Assembly (NCBI RefSeq): GCF_000472385.1
Contig: NZ_AWZU01000036.1
Coordinates: 1-64,000, forward strand
Source of the DNA: Bradyrhizobium sp. ARR65
Lineage (GTDB): Bacteria; Pseudomonadota; Alphaproteobacteria; Rhizobiales; Xanthobacteraceae
Reading direction: 5' to 3'
DNA length: 64,000 nt
The notes under the pieces were generated by a model, which had not been told where the DNA came from, ran no database searches, and saw only the letters and a list, made by a program, of their open reading frames with translations. A program made the position numbers and the translations under genes. The first letter of the stretch is position 1, and every line of letters begins with the position of its first letter. Positions 15,626 through 23,719 of this stretch are shown here, in pieces.

Positions 15626-16330
15626 TCACTTCAGCGGCACGTAGACGTTGATCACCAATTTGTCCTCCGCGGTCTTCAGCGGATCGGTGATGTATTCCTC
15701 GATGAACATGTCCTTGGCTTCCAGCTTCTTCTCGTCCAGATGATTGGTGATCGCCTCATAGGTGTTGTCCATGTTGTCGTAGGAGCCGCGATGGACGAAT
15801 TTCAGCGCCTTGCCGTCGGGGGACTGACCCATGCTCATGCCCTTGGGCAGGTTCTTCGGCTCCTGCTCCACCGGGATTTCCGCGAGATAGGTGAAACCGG
15901 TGTCATCGGTCGAGGTGTAGACGATCATGGGGTTGCCGGCAGGCTTGATGCCCTGCTTATCCAGCATCGTGCTCAGGGCCTTGAGCGAATCGATGAGCGT
16001 ATCGAAGGCCGTGTCCCAGTTGGCGCTGCCCTTGGCGACCACGACCTTTTTCCCCTCGAGGTTGATCGGCTCGCCGAAGGGATCGGCGGTCTGCACCGGC
16101 GCAGGCGCCTGTGCGGCGGGCGCAGGCGAGGGGCTTGCGGGCGGACTTGCAGCGGGGGCGGGGCTTGCAACCGGAGCGGGACTGGCGCCCGGAGCGGGCG
16201 AGGGACTTGCGGAAACGGCCGGCGCGGGCGTTGCCGGGAGTGACTGCGCCGGGGCCTCGTGCGCTACCAGGAAAAGCGCGGCTGCGGGGGCCAGCGCGGC
16301 AAAGGCGAGGCGGAACAAGCGGAAATTCAT
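15626..16330 (-). CDS. Secreted protein with Pro/Ala linker and GyrI-like domain
   Basis: A 234-residue protein. A signal peptide (residues 1-30, ending in APAQS) is followed by about 50 residues made almost only of Pro, Ala and Ser with repeated SPAP units, and then a GyrI-like / AraC-effector-binding fold of about 140 residues that ends in INVYVPLK. The HRGSYDNMDNTYEAI helix is the characteristic part of that fold. GGAG lies eight bases before the ATG at 16330. GyrI-like domains usually work in the cytoplasm as small-molecule binders; here the signal peptide puts one outside. The downstream SIMPL gene is cotranscribed. Confidence 0.8.
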   Translation of the reverse strand: MNFRLFRLAFAALAPAAALFLVAHEAPAQSLPATPAPAVSASPSPAPGASPAPVASPAPAASPPASPSPAPAAQAPAPVQTADPFGEPINLEGKKVVVAKGSANWDTAFDTLIDSLKALSTMLDKQGIKPAGNPMIVYTSTDDTGFTYLAEIPVEQEPKNLPKGMSMGQSPDGKALKFVHRGSYDNMDNTYEAITNHLDEKKLEAKDMFIEEYITDPLKTAEDKLVINVYVPLK

Positions 16331-16489
16331 CAGGTATTCTCCAAAACCGGCAAGAAAGCCGGCGAAGCATCGCTGTCTAACACGCTGGCCGTCGTTTCGT
16401 CCCATAACAGATGAGTCATCCCGCCTTCCCGCGGTCTGGTCAGCGCCTCATCATTGGCCATATAAGGCGGTGACAAATTGGATATTTTC

Positions 16490-17356
16490 ATGAGCGCGCT
16501 CGCCAACCACACCTTTGCCAAGATGAACGGGATCGGCAACGAGATCGTCGTCGTCGACCTGCGCGACGCCAAGGGCACCGTGACGCCCGCGGAAGCGCGC
16601 GCCGTGGCCGCCCATGTCCCCTACGACCAGCTCATGGTGCTTGAGAAGCCGCGGCTTGCCGGCACCGAGGCTTTCATCCGCATCTACAACAATGACGGCT
16701 CCGAAGCCGGCGCCTGCGGCAACGGCATGCGTTGCGTGGTGAGCCGCATCTTCGAGGCGACCGGAGAGACCGCGGCCACCTTCGAGACCAGGGCGGGCCT
16801 TCTGAACTGTTGGCAGGGCCCTTCGGCAGGGCTTTACACCGTCGACATGGGCGCGCCGAAGTTCGGCTGGCAGGACATTCCGCTCGCCGAGGAGTTTCGC
16901 GACACCCGCTATATCGAACTGCAGATCGGGCCCATCGATGCGCCGGTCCTGCATTCGCCGTCCGCCGTCAGCATGGGCAACCCGCATGCGATCTTCTGGG
17001 TGGACGACGTCAGCGCGTATGATCTCGGCCGCTTCGGGCCGCTGTTGGAAAACCACCCGATCTTCCCCGAACGCGCCAATATCACGCTCGCCCATATCGT
17101 CGACCGCGACCACATCACCATCCGCACCTGGGAGCGCGGCGCGGGACTGACCAAGGCCTGCGGCTCTGCGGCTTGCGCCACCGCGGTCGCGGCAGCGCGG
17201 CTCAAGCGCGCCAACCGGAGCGTGGAGATCACGCTGCCCGGCGGCAAGCTCGCGATCGAGTGGCGCGAGCGCGACGATCATGTGCTGATGACCGGACCTG
17301 CGAGCTTCGAATATGAGGGGCGGTTCGATCCTTCGCTGTTTGCCAGCGTCGCGTGA
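16490..17356 (+). CDS. dapF: Diaminopimelate epimerase
   Basis: A 288-residue DapF that interconverts LL- and meso-diaminopimelate for lysine and peptidoglycan synthesis. The two catalytic cysteines are C76 in ACGNGMRC and C224 in KACGSAAC, and the N-terminal KMNGIGNEIVVVD block is intact. The ATG at 16490 gives MSALANH; a TTG at 16478 would add four residues. mtaB starts six bases after its stop, so the two are cotranscribed. Confidence 0.97.
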   Translation: MSALANHTFAKMNGIGNEIVVVDLRDAKGTVTPAEARAVAAHVPYDQLMVLEKPRLAGTEAFIRIYNNDGSEAGACGNGMRCVVSRIFEATGETAATFETRAGLLNCWQGPSAGLYTVDMGAPKFGWQDIPLAEEFRDTRYIELQIGPIDAPVLHSPSAVSMGNPHAIFWVDDVSAYDLGRFGPLLENHPIFPERANITLAHIVDRDHITIRTWERGAGLTKACGSAACATAVAAARLKRANRSVEITLPGGKLAIEWRERDDHVLMTGPASFEYEGRFDPSLFASVA

Positions 17357-17362
17357 GCTGCG

Positions 17363-18616
17363 ATGAGCATCGAGGTCATCACGTTCGGCTGCCGCCTCAA
17401 CGCCTTCGAGTCCGAGGTGATTGCGCGCGAGGCCGAAAGTGCCGGGCTTGCCGATACCATCGTCATCAATAGCTGCGCTGTGACCAACGAGGCCGTGGCG
17501 CAGGCGCGGCAATCGATCCGGCGGCTGAAACGCCAGCGGCCGGGCGCGCGCATCGTCGTCACCGGCTGCGCGGCCCAGATCCAGGCGCGGATGTTCGCCG
17601 AGATGAGCGAGGTCGATCGCGTCATCGGCAACGACGATAAGATGCGTGGTGAGGCCTGGCACGAGGCGTGGGCCGCCTTTGCCCTCGAGAAAAGCGAGAA
17701 AGTCGCCGTCAGCGACATCATGGCGGTGAAGGAGATGGCGCCGCATCTCCTCGATGGTTTTCAGCGCGGCCTGCCGCGCGTCTTCGTGCAGGTGCAGAAC
17801 GGCTGCGATCACCGCTGCACTTTCTGCATCATCCCGTTCGGGCGCGGCAATTCGCGCTCGGTGCCGATGGGCGCCGTGGTGGAGCAGGTTCGGGCGCTGG
17901 CTGAACGTGGGCACGCCGAGATCGTCCTGACGGGCGTCGATCTCACCAGCTATGGCGCGGACCTGCCGGGTGCGCCCAGGCTTGGCCAGCTCACCAAGCA
18001 GATCCTACGGCACGTGCCACAATTGCTCCGCCTGCGGATTTCGTCGATCGATTCGGTCGAGGCGGATGCCGATCTGCTCGATGCGATCGCGACCAACGAG
18101 CGCTTGATGCCGCATCTGCATCTATCGCTGCAATCGGGCGACGACCTGATCCTAAAGCGAATGAAGCGGCGGCATTCGCGCAAGGACGCGATCGACTTCT
18201 GCGCGCAGGTCAGGCGTTTGCGGCCGGACATCGCGCTGGGCGCCGACATCATCGCGGGCTTTCCGACCGAAACGGAAGAGGCCTTCGCGCGGTCGGAAGC
18301 TTTGGTGGAGGAATGCGGGCTGACATTCCTGCACGTCTTTCCCTATTCACCGCGCCCGGGCACGCCGGCGGTGCGCATGCCGCAGGTTGCAAACGGCGTG
18401 GTCAAGGAGCGCGCGCGGCGCCTGCGCGCGGCCGGTGAAGCGGCGTTGCGGCGGCGGTTGGCAGCCGAAGTCGGTAAATCGCGCGAGGTGCTGATTGAGA
18501 GCGACAAGCTGGGACGAACCGAGCATTATCTGCCGGTCGCGATAGCCGGCGAGATGCCCGGCACGGTGCGCCGTGTTGCGATCGCCGGCCACGATAGCGC
18601 GCGGCTGTCCGTTTAG
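17363..18616 (+). CDS. mtaB: tRNA t6A37 methylthiotransferase MtaB
   Basis: A 417-residue methylthiotransferase that adds a methylthio group to N6-threonylcarbamoyladenosine 37 in tRNAs reading ANN codons. The radical SAM motif is C148, C152 and C155 in GCDHRCTFC; the second [4Fe-4S] cluster has C10, C38 and C69. FGCRLNAFESE at the N-terminus and the C-terminal TRAM-like part distinguish it from MiaB and RimO. It is immediately downstream of dapF, an order common in Rhizobiales. Confidence 0.94.
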   Translation: MSIEVITFGCRLNAFESEVIAREAESAGLADTIVINSCAVTNEAVAQARQSIRRLKRQRPGARIVVTGCAAQIQARMFAEMSEVDRVIGNDDKMRGEAWHEAWAAFALEKSEKVAVSDIMAVKEMAPHLLDGFQRGLPRVFVQVQNGCDHRCTFCIIPFGRGNSRSVPMGAVVEQVRALAERGHAEIVLTGVDLTSYGADLPGAPRLGQLTKQILRHVPQLLRLRISSIDSVEADADLLDAIATNERLMPHLHLSLQSGDDLILKRMKRRHSRKDAIDFCAQVRRLRPDIALGADIIAGFPTETEEAFARSEALVEECGLTFLHVFPYSPRPGTPAVRMPQVANGVVKERARRLRAAGEAALRRRLAAEVGKSREVLIESDKLGRTEHYLPVAIAGEMPGTVRRVAIAGHDSARLSV

Positions 18617-18621
18617 CTCCG

Positions 18622-18713
18622 CTGTCGTCGCCCGCGACCCAGTACGCCGCGGCCTATCACCTTAAGCTCCCCGTCGCTGGAATACTGGATCATCCGCCTG
18701 CGCGGATGATGAC
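18622..18713. repeat. Intergenic repeat (GAATACTGGATCA family)
   Basis: Contains CCCAGTACGCCGCGG, then GGAATACTGGATCATCCGCC and CGCGGATGATGAC. It lies between the convergent mtaB and RluA-type genes. Confidence 0.72.
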
Positions 18714-18728
18714 AGCGGAGGGGTGGCA

Positions 18729-19427
18729 CTATTCCCCCTTCCACCCGCACGCCCGCAGCCGCTCACGCATGTGCTCGGGCGCGGGCGCGGTTACGCGCAC
18801 CGGGTCCTTGTTCTTCGAAATCGGAACTACCAATTCACGCGAATGCAGATGCAGGCGGGGCTCGCCGAAGCGGGGGCCATTGCCGTAGACATTGTCGCCG
18901 ACAATCGGCCAGCCCTGGGCTGCCGCATGCACGCGGAGCTGGTGGGTGCGTCCGGTGATCGGTTCCATCGCGAGCCAGGCGAGGCCGTCAGCGCGTCCCA
19001 ATACCTTCCATTTCGTCACCGCCGGTTGACCTTCCGGATCCGGTTTCTGCCACCAGCCGCGTTCGGCGTTCTGCCGGCCGAGCGAGAGTTCGATAACGCC
19101 CTCGTCCTCGCCAGGTCCGCCTTCCACCACGGCCCAATAGGTCTTGGCGATCCGGCCATGCTTGAACAAAAGTCCGAGTGAGGCCGTTGCCTTGCGATGC
19201 CGGCCCAGGATCAGGCAGCCCGAGGTGTCCTTATCGAGTCGATGGGCCAAAACCGGCGGGCGTGGCAGGCCGAAGCGCAGCGCGTCGAAGCAGGCTTCCA
19301 GATTGGCGCCGCCCTTGGGTCCGCGATGCACCGGCAGGCCGGCCGGCTTGTCGATGACCAGCATCAGCCCGTCGCGATGAAGCACGCGGGCGAGGATCTC
19401 TTCGGCGCTCAGTTCGGGAACATCCAT
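18729..19427 (-). CDS. RluA-family RNA pseudouridine synthase
   Basis: A 232-residue pseudouridine synthase. The catalytic motif HRLDKDTSG is at residues 62-70 with D65 as the nucleophile; GRTHQLRVHAAAQGWPIVGD near the C-terminus is the second family signature. There is no S4 domain, so it is a short, catalytic-only member of the RluA/TruC group. The target (tRNA or 23S rRNA position) cannot be told from the sequence. It is divergent from ftsY. Confidence 0.9.
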   Translation of the reverse strand: MDVPELSAEEILARVLHRDGLMLVIDKPAGLPVHRGPKGGANLEACFDALRFGLPRPPVLAHRLDKDTSGCLILGRHRKATASLGLLFKHGRIAKTYWAVVEGGPGEDEGVIELSLGRQNAERGWWQKPDPEGQPAVTKWKVLGRADGLAWLAMEPITGRTHQLRVHAAAQGWPIVGDNVYGNGPRFGEPRLHLHSRELVVPISKNKDPVRVTAPAPEHMRERLRACGWKGE

Positions 19428-19482
19428 CACAAGTGCAAGACTTTTGTTTGTAGCGAGGAACGGCTAACAGGGCTGACATGGC

Positions 19483-19535
19483 GGATTTGACATTCGCCCG
19501 TGGTCTCGGCGAGTGCTCAAGCGAATGTCAAATCC
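19483..19535. repeat. Perfect 15-bp inverted repeat upstream of ftsY
   Basis: GGATTTGACATTCGC (19483-19497) is exactly complementary to GCGAATGTCAAATCC (19521-19535) across a 23-base loop, and TGG/CCA extend the stem beyond one mismatch. A second, nested palindrome follows within 30 bases. Confidence 0.85.
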
Positions 19536-19561
19536 ACCACATCAGCAAACGATTAAATTGC

Positions 19562-19639
19562 CTGGTGCCGCTTGTCGATTTGAAGTTCCTGATCGGGACG
19601 AGCGGCACCACTGCAGGAACTTCAAATCGGCGGCACCAG
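19562..19639 (+). repeat. Nested palindromes with a third complementary copy, abutting ftsY
   Basis: The outer arms are CTGGTGCCG (19562-19570) and CGGCACCAG (19631-19639); the inner arms are GATTTGAAGTTCCTG (19577-19591) and CAGGAACTTCAAATC (19614-19628). A middle copy GCGGCACCA (19602-19610) can also pair with the first outer arm, giving two mutually exclusive folds. The last arm ends three bases before the ftsY ATG and covers its weak ribosome-binding region. It may be a dispersed repeat or a translation control element. Confidence 0.75.
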
Positions 19640-19642
19640 CCC

Positions 19643-20590
19643 ATGAATGACACCACCCAAGACGCACCCAAATTGAGCTGGTGGCGGCGGCTGTCCAGCG
19701 GACTGAAGCGGACCTCAGCTTCGCTGGGATCGGCGGTCGCCGACCTTGTCGTCAAGCGCAAGCTTGATCGCGCGATGCTCGACGACATCGAGGACGTGCT
19801 GTTGCGCGCCGATTTGGGAACCGATGTCGCCGCGCGGATTGCCGAGGCGGTCGGTGCGGGACGCTACGACAAGGCGATCAGCGCCGACGAGGTCAAGAAC
19901 GTGGTCGCGGCGGAGGTCGAAAAAGTGCTGGCGCCGGTGGCAAAGCCGCTCGTCGTCGACGCGGCCAAAAAGCCGTTCGTCATCCTCGTCGTCGGCGTGA
20001 ACGGCTCGGGCAAGACGACGACCATCGGCAAGCTTGCCGCGAAATTTTCCGCCGATGGCCGCAGCGTGATGTTGGCGGCCGGCGATACCTTCCGTGCCGC
20101 GGCCATCGAGCAGCTCAAAGTCTGGGGCGAGCGCACCAAATCGCCTGTGATCGCAGGAGCCCAAGGCTCGGACTCGGCAAGCCTCGCCTTCAACGCGCTG
20201 ACGGCCGCGAAAGAGCAGGGGCGCGACGTGCTGCTGATCGATACCGCCGGCCGGCTGCAGAACAAGGCGGAGCTGATGAACGAATTGGAAAAGGTCGTTC
20301 GCGTGATCAGGAAGGTCGACGCATCGGCGCCGCATGCCGTGCTCTTGGTGCTGGATGCGACCGTGGGACAAAACGCGCTGTCGCAGGTCGAGGCTTTTCA
20401 TCGCACCGCCGGCGTTACCGGGCTTGCCATGACCAAGCTCGACGGCACCGCCCGCGGCGGCATTCTGGTTGCGCTTGCGGAAAAACACAAATTGCCGGTG
20501 CATTTCATTGGGGTCGGCGAAGGTGTCGAAGACCTTGCGCCGTTCACCGCAAAGGATTTTGCCAAAGCGATTGCGGGGATCGAAACCTAA
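19643..20590 (+). CDS. ftsY: Signal recognition particle receptor FtsY
   Basis: A 315-residue FtsY, the membrane-associated SRP receptor GTPase. It has a short N-terminal region with paired Trp and basic residues (WWRRLSSGLKR) likely to contact the membrane, the helical N domain, and the G domain with GVNGSGKTTT (118-127), the DTAGR loop and TKLDGTARGG. The long acidic A domain of the E. coli protein is absent, as in many alphaproteobacteria. The ATG at 19643 is chosen because upstream in-frame codons would run through the palindromes. The Shine-Dalgarno sequence is weak (GGCGG). Confidence 0.96.
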   Translation: MNDTTQDAPKLSWWRRLSSGLKRTSASLGSAVADLVVKRKLDRAMLDDIEDVLLRADLGTDVAARIAEAVGAGRYDKAISADEVKNVVAAEVEKVLAPVAKPLVVDAAKKPFVILVVGVNGSGKTTTIGKLAAKFSADGRSVMLAAGDTFRAAAIEQLKVWGERTKSPVIAGAQGSDSASLAFNALTAAKEQGRDVLLIDTAGRLQNKAELMNELEKVVRVIRKVDASAPHAVLLVLDATVGQNALSQVEAFHRTAGVTGLAMTKLDGTARGGILVALAEKHKLPVHFIGVGEGVEDLAPFTAKDFAKAIAGIET

Positions 20591-20593
20591 TTG

Positions 20594-20717
20594 GTCATAC
20601 CCTGCCCCGGATCGCTGCCCCAGGGCAGGCTTCCGGCGGGGCATCGAATACGCCGCGCTATCAGTGGCACCACAATCATCTCGGAATACTGGATCACCCG
20701 CCTCCGCGAGTGATGAC
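20594..20717. repeat. Intergenic repeat (GAATACTGGATCA family)
   Basis: Begins with CATACCCTGCCCCGG, contains GGCGGGGCATCGAATACGCC and ends in GGAATACTGGATCACCCGCC and GAGTGATGAC. It lies between ftsY and yciB. Confidence 0.72.
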
Positions 20718-20735
20718 GGCAACAGAAGGCATCGT

Positions 20736-21338
20736 ATGGACAAGACTCAGCCGCACCCGCTGTTCAAACTCGCGACCGAGCTCGGTCCGCTGCTGGTGTT
20801 CTTCGCCGTCAACGCCAAGTTCCATCTCTTCGTCGCGACCGGCGCCTTCATGGTCGCGATCGTCGCGGCCATGGCTGCATCCTATGTGGTCACGAGGCAT
20901 GTGCCGATCATGGCCCTGGTCACCGGCGTCATTGTGCTGGTGTTCGGCACGCTAACGTTGGTGCTGCACGACGAGACCTTCATCAAGGTGAAGCCGACCA
21001 TCATCTACGGCCTGTTCGCTGCCGTGCTCGGCGGCGGACTTTTGTTCGGCCGCTCCTTCATCGCTGTCATGTTCGACCAAATGTTCAATCTGACGCCGAA
21101 GGGCTGGCGCCTGCTCACCGCGCGCTGGGCGCTGTTCTTTCTGGGGATGGCGATCCTGAACGAGGCGATCTGGCGTACCCAGAGCACCGACTTTTGGGTC
21201 GCGTTCAAGGCCTTCGGCGTGATCCCGCTGACCATGTTGTTCGCGATCACGCAGATGCCGCTGATCAAGCGCTACCATCTGGAGCCGGCCTCGCTCGAGG
21301 CCAGCGAAGCCGAAGCGGGAGACGTGAGTAAGGGGTGA
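20736..21338 (+). CDS. yciB: Inner-membrane septation protein A (YciB/IspZ)
   Basis: A 200-residue membrane protein of the YciB family with about five or six hydrophobic helices. The family core LATELGPLLVFFAVN is near the N-terminus, and VKPTIIYGLFAAVL and LNEAIWR follow. It affects cell length, septation and envelope integrity; the molecular role is not settled. The ATG at 20736 is used. It follows ftsY after a 145-base gap filled by a repeat, and converges with ccmG. Confidence 0.93.
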   Translation: MDKTQPHPLFKLATELGPLLVFFAVNAKFHLFVATGAFMVAIVAAMAASYVVTRHVPIMALVTGVIVLVFGTLTLVLHDETFIKVKPTIIYGLFAAVLGGGLLFGRSFIAVMFDQMFNLTPKGWRLLTARWALFFLGMAILNEAIWRTQSTDFWVAFKAFGVIPLTMLFAITQMPLIKRYHLEPASLEASEAEAGDVSKG

Positions 21339-21352
21339 GCTGATTTCTTGCT

Positions 21353-21424
21353 GTCGTTCCGGGGCGGTGCAAAGCACCGAACCCGGAACCTCGATTCGAC
21401 GCTCACGCGTCGCCCCCGAATGAC
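21353..21424. repeat. Intergenic palindromic repeat (CCCCGGAATGAC family)
   Basis: GTCGTTCCGGGGCGGTGC and GCACCGAACCCGGAACCTC are followed by GACGCTCACGCGTCG and CCCCCGAATGAC. It lies between the convergent yciB and ccmG genes. Confidence 0.72.
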
Positions 21425-21435
21425 GTGCCAACTAA

Positions 21436-22032
21436 CTAGCTTCCCGCCTTCACCGCCTTGTCGATCTGCGCCAGCAGCACACTCGTGACGTTGTCGGGCG
21501 TGATCGGACCGACCAGCTTGTAGGCGATCTTGCCGTCGCGGCCGACGACGAACGTTTCGGGCACGCCATAGACGCCCCATTCGATTGCGGCGCGGCCGTT
21601 GGCGTCGACGCCGACCGCGGCAAACGGGTTGCCGTAGCGGCCGAGGAAGCGCCTCGCATTGTCGGGGGCGTCCTTGTAGTTGATGCCGATCACCTGGAAG
21701 CGTGGATCCTTGGCCAGCTCGGTCAGGAGCGGCGCCTCGTCGTGACAGGGGACGCACCATGATGCCCAGACATTGACGACGCTGACCTTGCCCCTGAACG
21801 CCGCCGGATCGAGGCCCGGCACCTGGGCGCCCTCGTTCGTCAGGCCCTGCAGCGGCGGCAGCAGCGTTTGCGGCGCCGGCCGCCCGATCAGGGCGGAGGG
21901 AATTCGCGAGGGATCGCCGTCGCCCAGCCGCAACCAGAACAGCGCGGCCAGCGCGAGAAAGACGATCAGCGGCAGCGCCATCAGCCATGAGCGGCGTTGC
22001 GGTGTGGCTTCGGATGTCACCTGCTCGGTCAT
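21436..22032 (-). CDS. ccmG: Thiol:disulfide interchange protein CcmG (DsbE)
   Basis: A 198-residue membrane-anchored thioredoxin facing the periplasm. It reduces the apocytochrome c CxxCH cysteines so haem can attach. One anchor helix spans about residues 17-34; the active site is WCVPC with C93 and C96, and GVYGVPETFVV near residue 135 is the substrate-groove segment typical of CcmG. Its ATG overlaps the ccmD TGA (ATGA). It is the last gene of the ccmABCDG operon. Confidence 0.95.
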   Translation of the reverse strand: MTEQVTSEATPQRRSWLMALPLIVFLALAALFWLRLGDGDPSRIPSALIGRPAPQTLLPPLQGLTNEGAQVPGLDPAAFRGKVSVVNVWASWCVPCHDEAPLLTELAKDPRFQVIGINYKDAPDNARRFLGRYGNPFAAVGVDANGRAAIEWGVYGVPETFVVGRDGKIAYKLVGPITPDNVTSVLLAQIDKAVKAGS

Positions 22033-22208
22033 TTGATGTCCGTTGCGCTGCGCCCCGAGCGCCTGGAAACGCCGCTGTCTTCAAGCTCGCGCAAGCGCCG
22101 CTTCTGGCTGCGGTAGTCGAGCGCGATCCATGCAATGAGCAGCACCACCACCAGCGCCGCGGCGAGGTAGGAGGTCACGATGAAAGAGGCATAGGGGCCG
22201 AAGGACAT
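22029..22208 (-). CDS. ccmD: Heme exporter protein CcmD
   Basis: A 59-residue protein starting MSFGPYASFIVTSYL with one hydrophobic helix (about residues 9-30) and a positively charged tail containing RSQKRRLREL. This is the size and layout of CcmD, which links holo-CcmE release to the CcmABC complex. Its start is four bases after the ccmC stop and its TGA overlaps the ccmG ATG. The tight packing supports a real gene. Confidence 0.9.
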   Translation of the reverse strand: MSFGPYASFIVTSYLAAALVVVLLIAWIALDYRSQKRRLRELEDSGVSRRSGRSATDIK

Positions 22209-22212
22209 GGCG

Positions 22213-22980
22213 TTACGCCGGTTGCGAGGCCGGGGAAGCCGGCCCGAGTTCGCTTGCGGAGGCGCGCGCCTGCATCATCTGCAAAGCGCGTACGCGCCGG
22301 CGCAGGATTTCGTTGCGCATCGCGGCCAGGTGCAGCGTGACAAACAGCAGCGTGAAGCCGACGGCCATGACCAGCAGCGGAATCAGAAAGGCACGGTCGA
22401 GCGTCGACCCGCCCATCCGGAACACCGATGCCGGCTGATGCAGCGTGTTCCACCAGTCGACTGAAAATTTGATGATCGGCAGATTGAGGGCGCCGACGAG
22501 CGTGAGCACCGCGGCGGCACGCGCCGCGCGCGAGGGATCTTCCACCGCCCGCCATAGCGCCATCAGTCCGAGATACATCAGGAACAGGATCAGGACCGAG
22601 GTCAGCCGCGCGTCCCATTCCCAATAGGTGCCCCACATGGGCCGGCCCCACAGCGAGCCTGTCACCAGCGCGAGAAAGGTGAAGCTGGCGCCGATCGGGG
22701 CGGCGGCCTTGGCGGCGACATCGGCCAGCGGATGCCGCCACACCAGCGTGCCGAGCGCGGCCGCGCTCATCACCGCCCAGACGAACATGGACAGCCACGC
22801 GTTCGGCACATGGATGAACATGATCTTCACCGTCGCGCCCTGCTGATAATCGTCCGGCGCCGTGGCCGAAAGATAAAGCCCGATCAGCAGCACGATCGCG
22901 GTTGCCGCGGCGAGGTACGGCAGCAGCCGCCCCGTCAGAGACAGGAACCGGGTCGGATTGGCGAGATCGCTGAGCTTCAT
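22213..22980 (-). CDS. ccmC: Cytochrome c maturation membrane protein CcmC
   Basis: A 255-residue protein with six membrane helices that places haem on the chaperone CcmE. The tryptophan-rich periplasmic motif WGTYWEWD is at 116-123, and the haem-ligating histidines are H57 (IHVPNAW) and H181 (TLHQP). It is 70 bases downstream of ccmB and four bases upstream of ccmD in the same operon. Confidence 0.96.
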   Translation of the reverse strand: MKLSDLANPTRFLSLTGRLLPYLAAATAIVLLIGLYLSATAPDDYQQGATVKIMFIHVPNAWLSMFVWAVMSAAALGTLVWRHPLADVAAKAAAPIGASFTFLALVTGSLWGRPMWGTYWEWDARLTSVLILFLMYLGLMALWRAVEDPSRAARAAAVLTLVGALNLPIIKFSVDWWNTLHQPASVFRMGGSTLDRAFLIPLLVMAVGFTLLFVTLHLAAMRNEILRRRVRALQMMQARASASELGPASPASQPA

Positions 22981-23050
22981 GGCATCCTGTTAATGGCGCA
23001 GGCCTTTGCAGGCAATCAGCATATGGTCGCTCGGCAAGAGTTGATCGGTA

Positions 23051-23719
23051 TCAATCCAGTCCGTGCCGCAGGCTCGCGGCGGCGGCAAAAGGCCCGACCA
23101 CGAAACTCACCAGCGATAACGCGCAGAGAATTGAAAACGGCGCGCCAAACGACAATGGCCCGGCGATCGCGGCCTCAGAGGCCGCAACGCCGAAGATCAG
23201 CACCGGGATCGAGAGCGGCAGCACCAGAACGGCCAGTAACAGGCCGCCGCGATGCAGCGTCACCGCGAGCGCGGCGCCGATCATCCCCGTGAAGGTCAGC
23301 GCAGGCGTGCCGGCAAGCAGCGTCAGCGCCACTGCGGCCGTCGCCAGCAGGTCGAGATTGAGCAGGAGCCCGAGAACGGGGGTTGCGACGACCAGGGGCA
23401 GTCCCGCAGCCAGCCAATGCGCCAGCGCCTTGCCGGCGCAGGCGAGTTCCAGGGGCACGCGGCCCATCACGATCAGGTCGAGCGAGCCGTCCTCATGATC
23501 GGCCATGAACAGCCGGTCCAGCGTCAAAAGGCTCGCCAGCAGCGCGCCCAGCCAGAGGATCGCCGGGCCCAGCCGCGTCAGAAGCGCAAGGTCGGGACCG
23601 ACGGCGAACGGCATCAGCACCACCACGGTCAGGAAGAACAAGACGCCGATCAGCGCGCCGCCGCCGACGCGCAGGGCGATCCGGATGTCGCGGCGAATCA
23701 GGGCGGCGAGCGCGGTCAC
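23051..23719 (-). CDS. ccmB: Heme exporter membrane protein CcmB
   Basis: A 222-residue membrane protein with six helices, the permease part of the CcmAB ABC unit that releases CcmE-haem from CcmC. The start is a GTG at 23719 giving (V)TALAALIRRDIRIALR, which overlaps the ccmA stop by GTGA. ADHEDGSLDLIVMG and the PVLIFGVAA segment are typical of the family. Longer in-frame readings only run back through ccmA in another frame. Confidence 0.93.
   Translation of the reverse strand: MTALAALIRRDIRIALRVGGGALIGVLFFLTVVVLMPFAVGPDLALLTRLGPAILWLGALLASLLTLDRLFMADHEDGSLDLIVMGRVPLELACAGKALAHWLAAGLPLVVATPVLGLLLNLDLLATAAVALTLLAGTPALTFTGMIGAALAVTLHRGGLLLAVLVLPLSIPVLIFGVAASEAAIAGPLSFGAPFSILCALSLVSFVVGPFAAAASLRHGLD

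Noticed and set aside
16451..17914. Long minus-strand open frame opposite dapF and mtaB
   Set aside because: Spans two well-supported genes on the other strand and has no recognisable domain.
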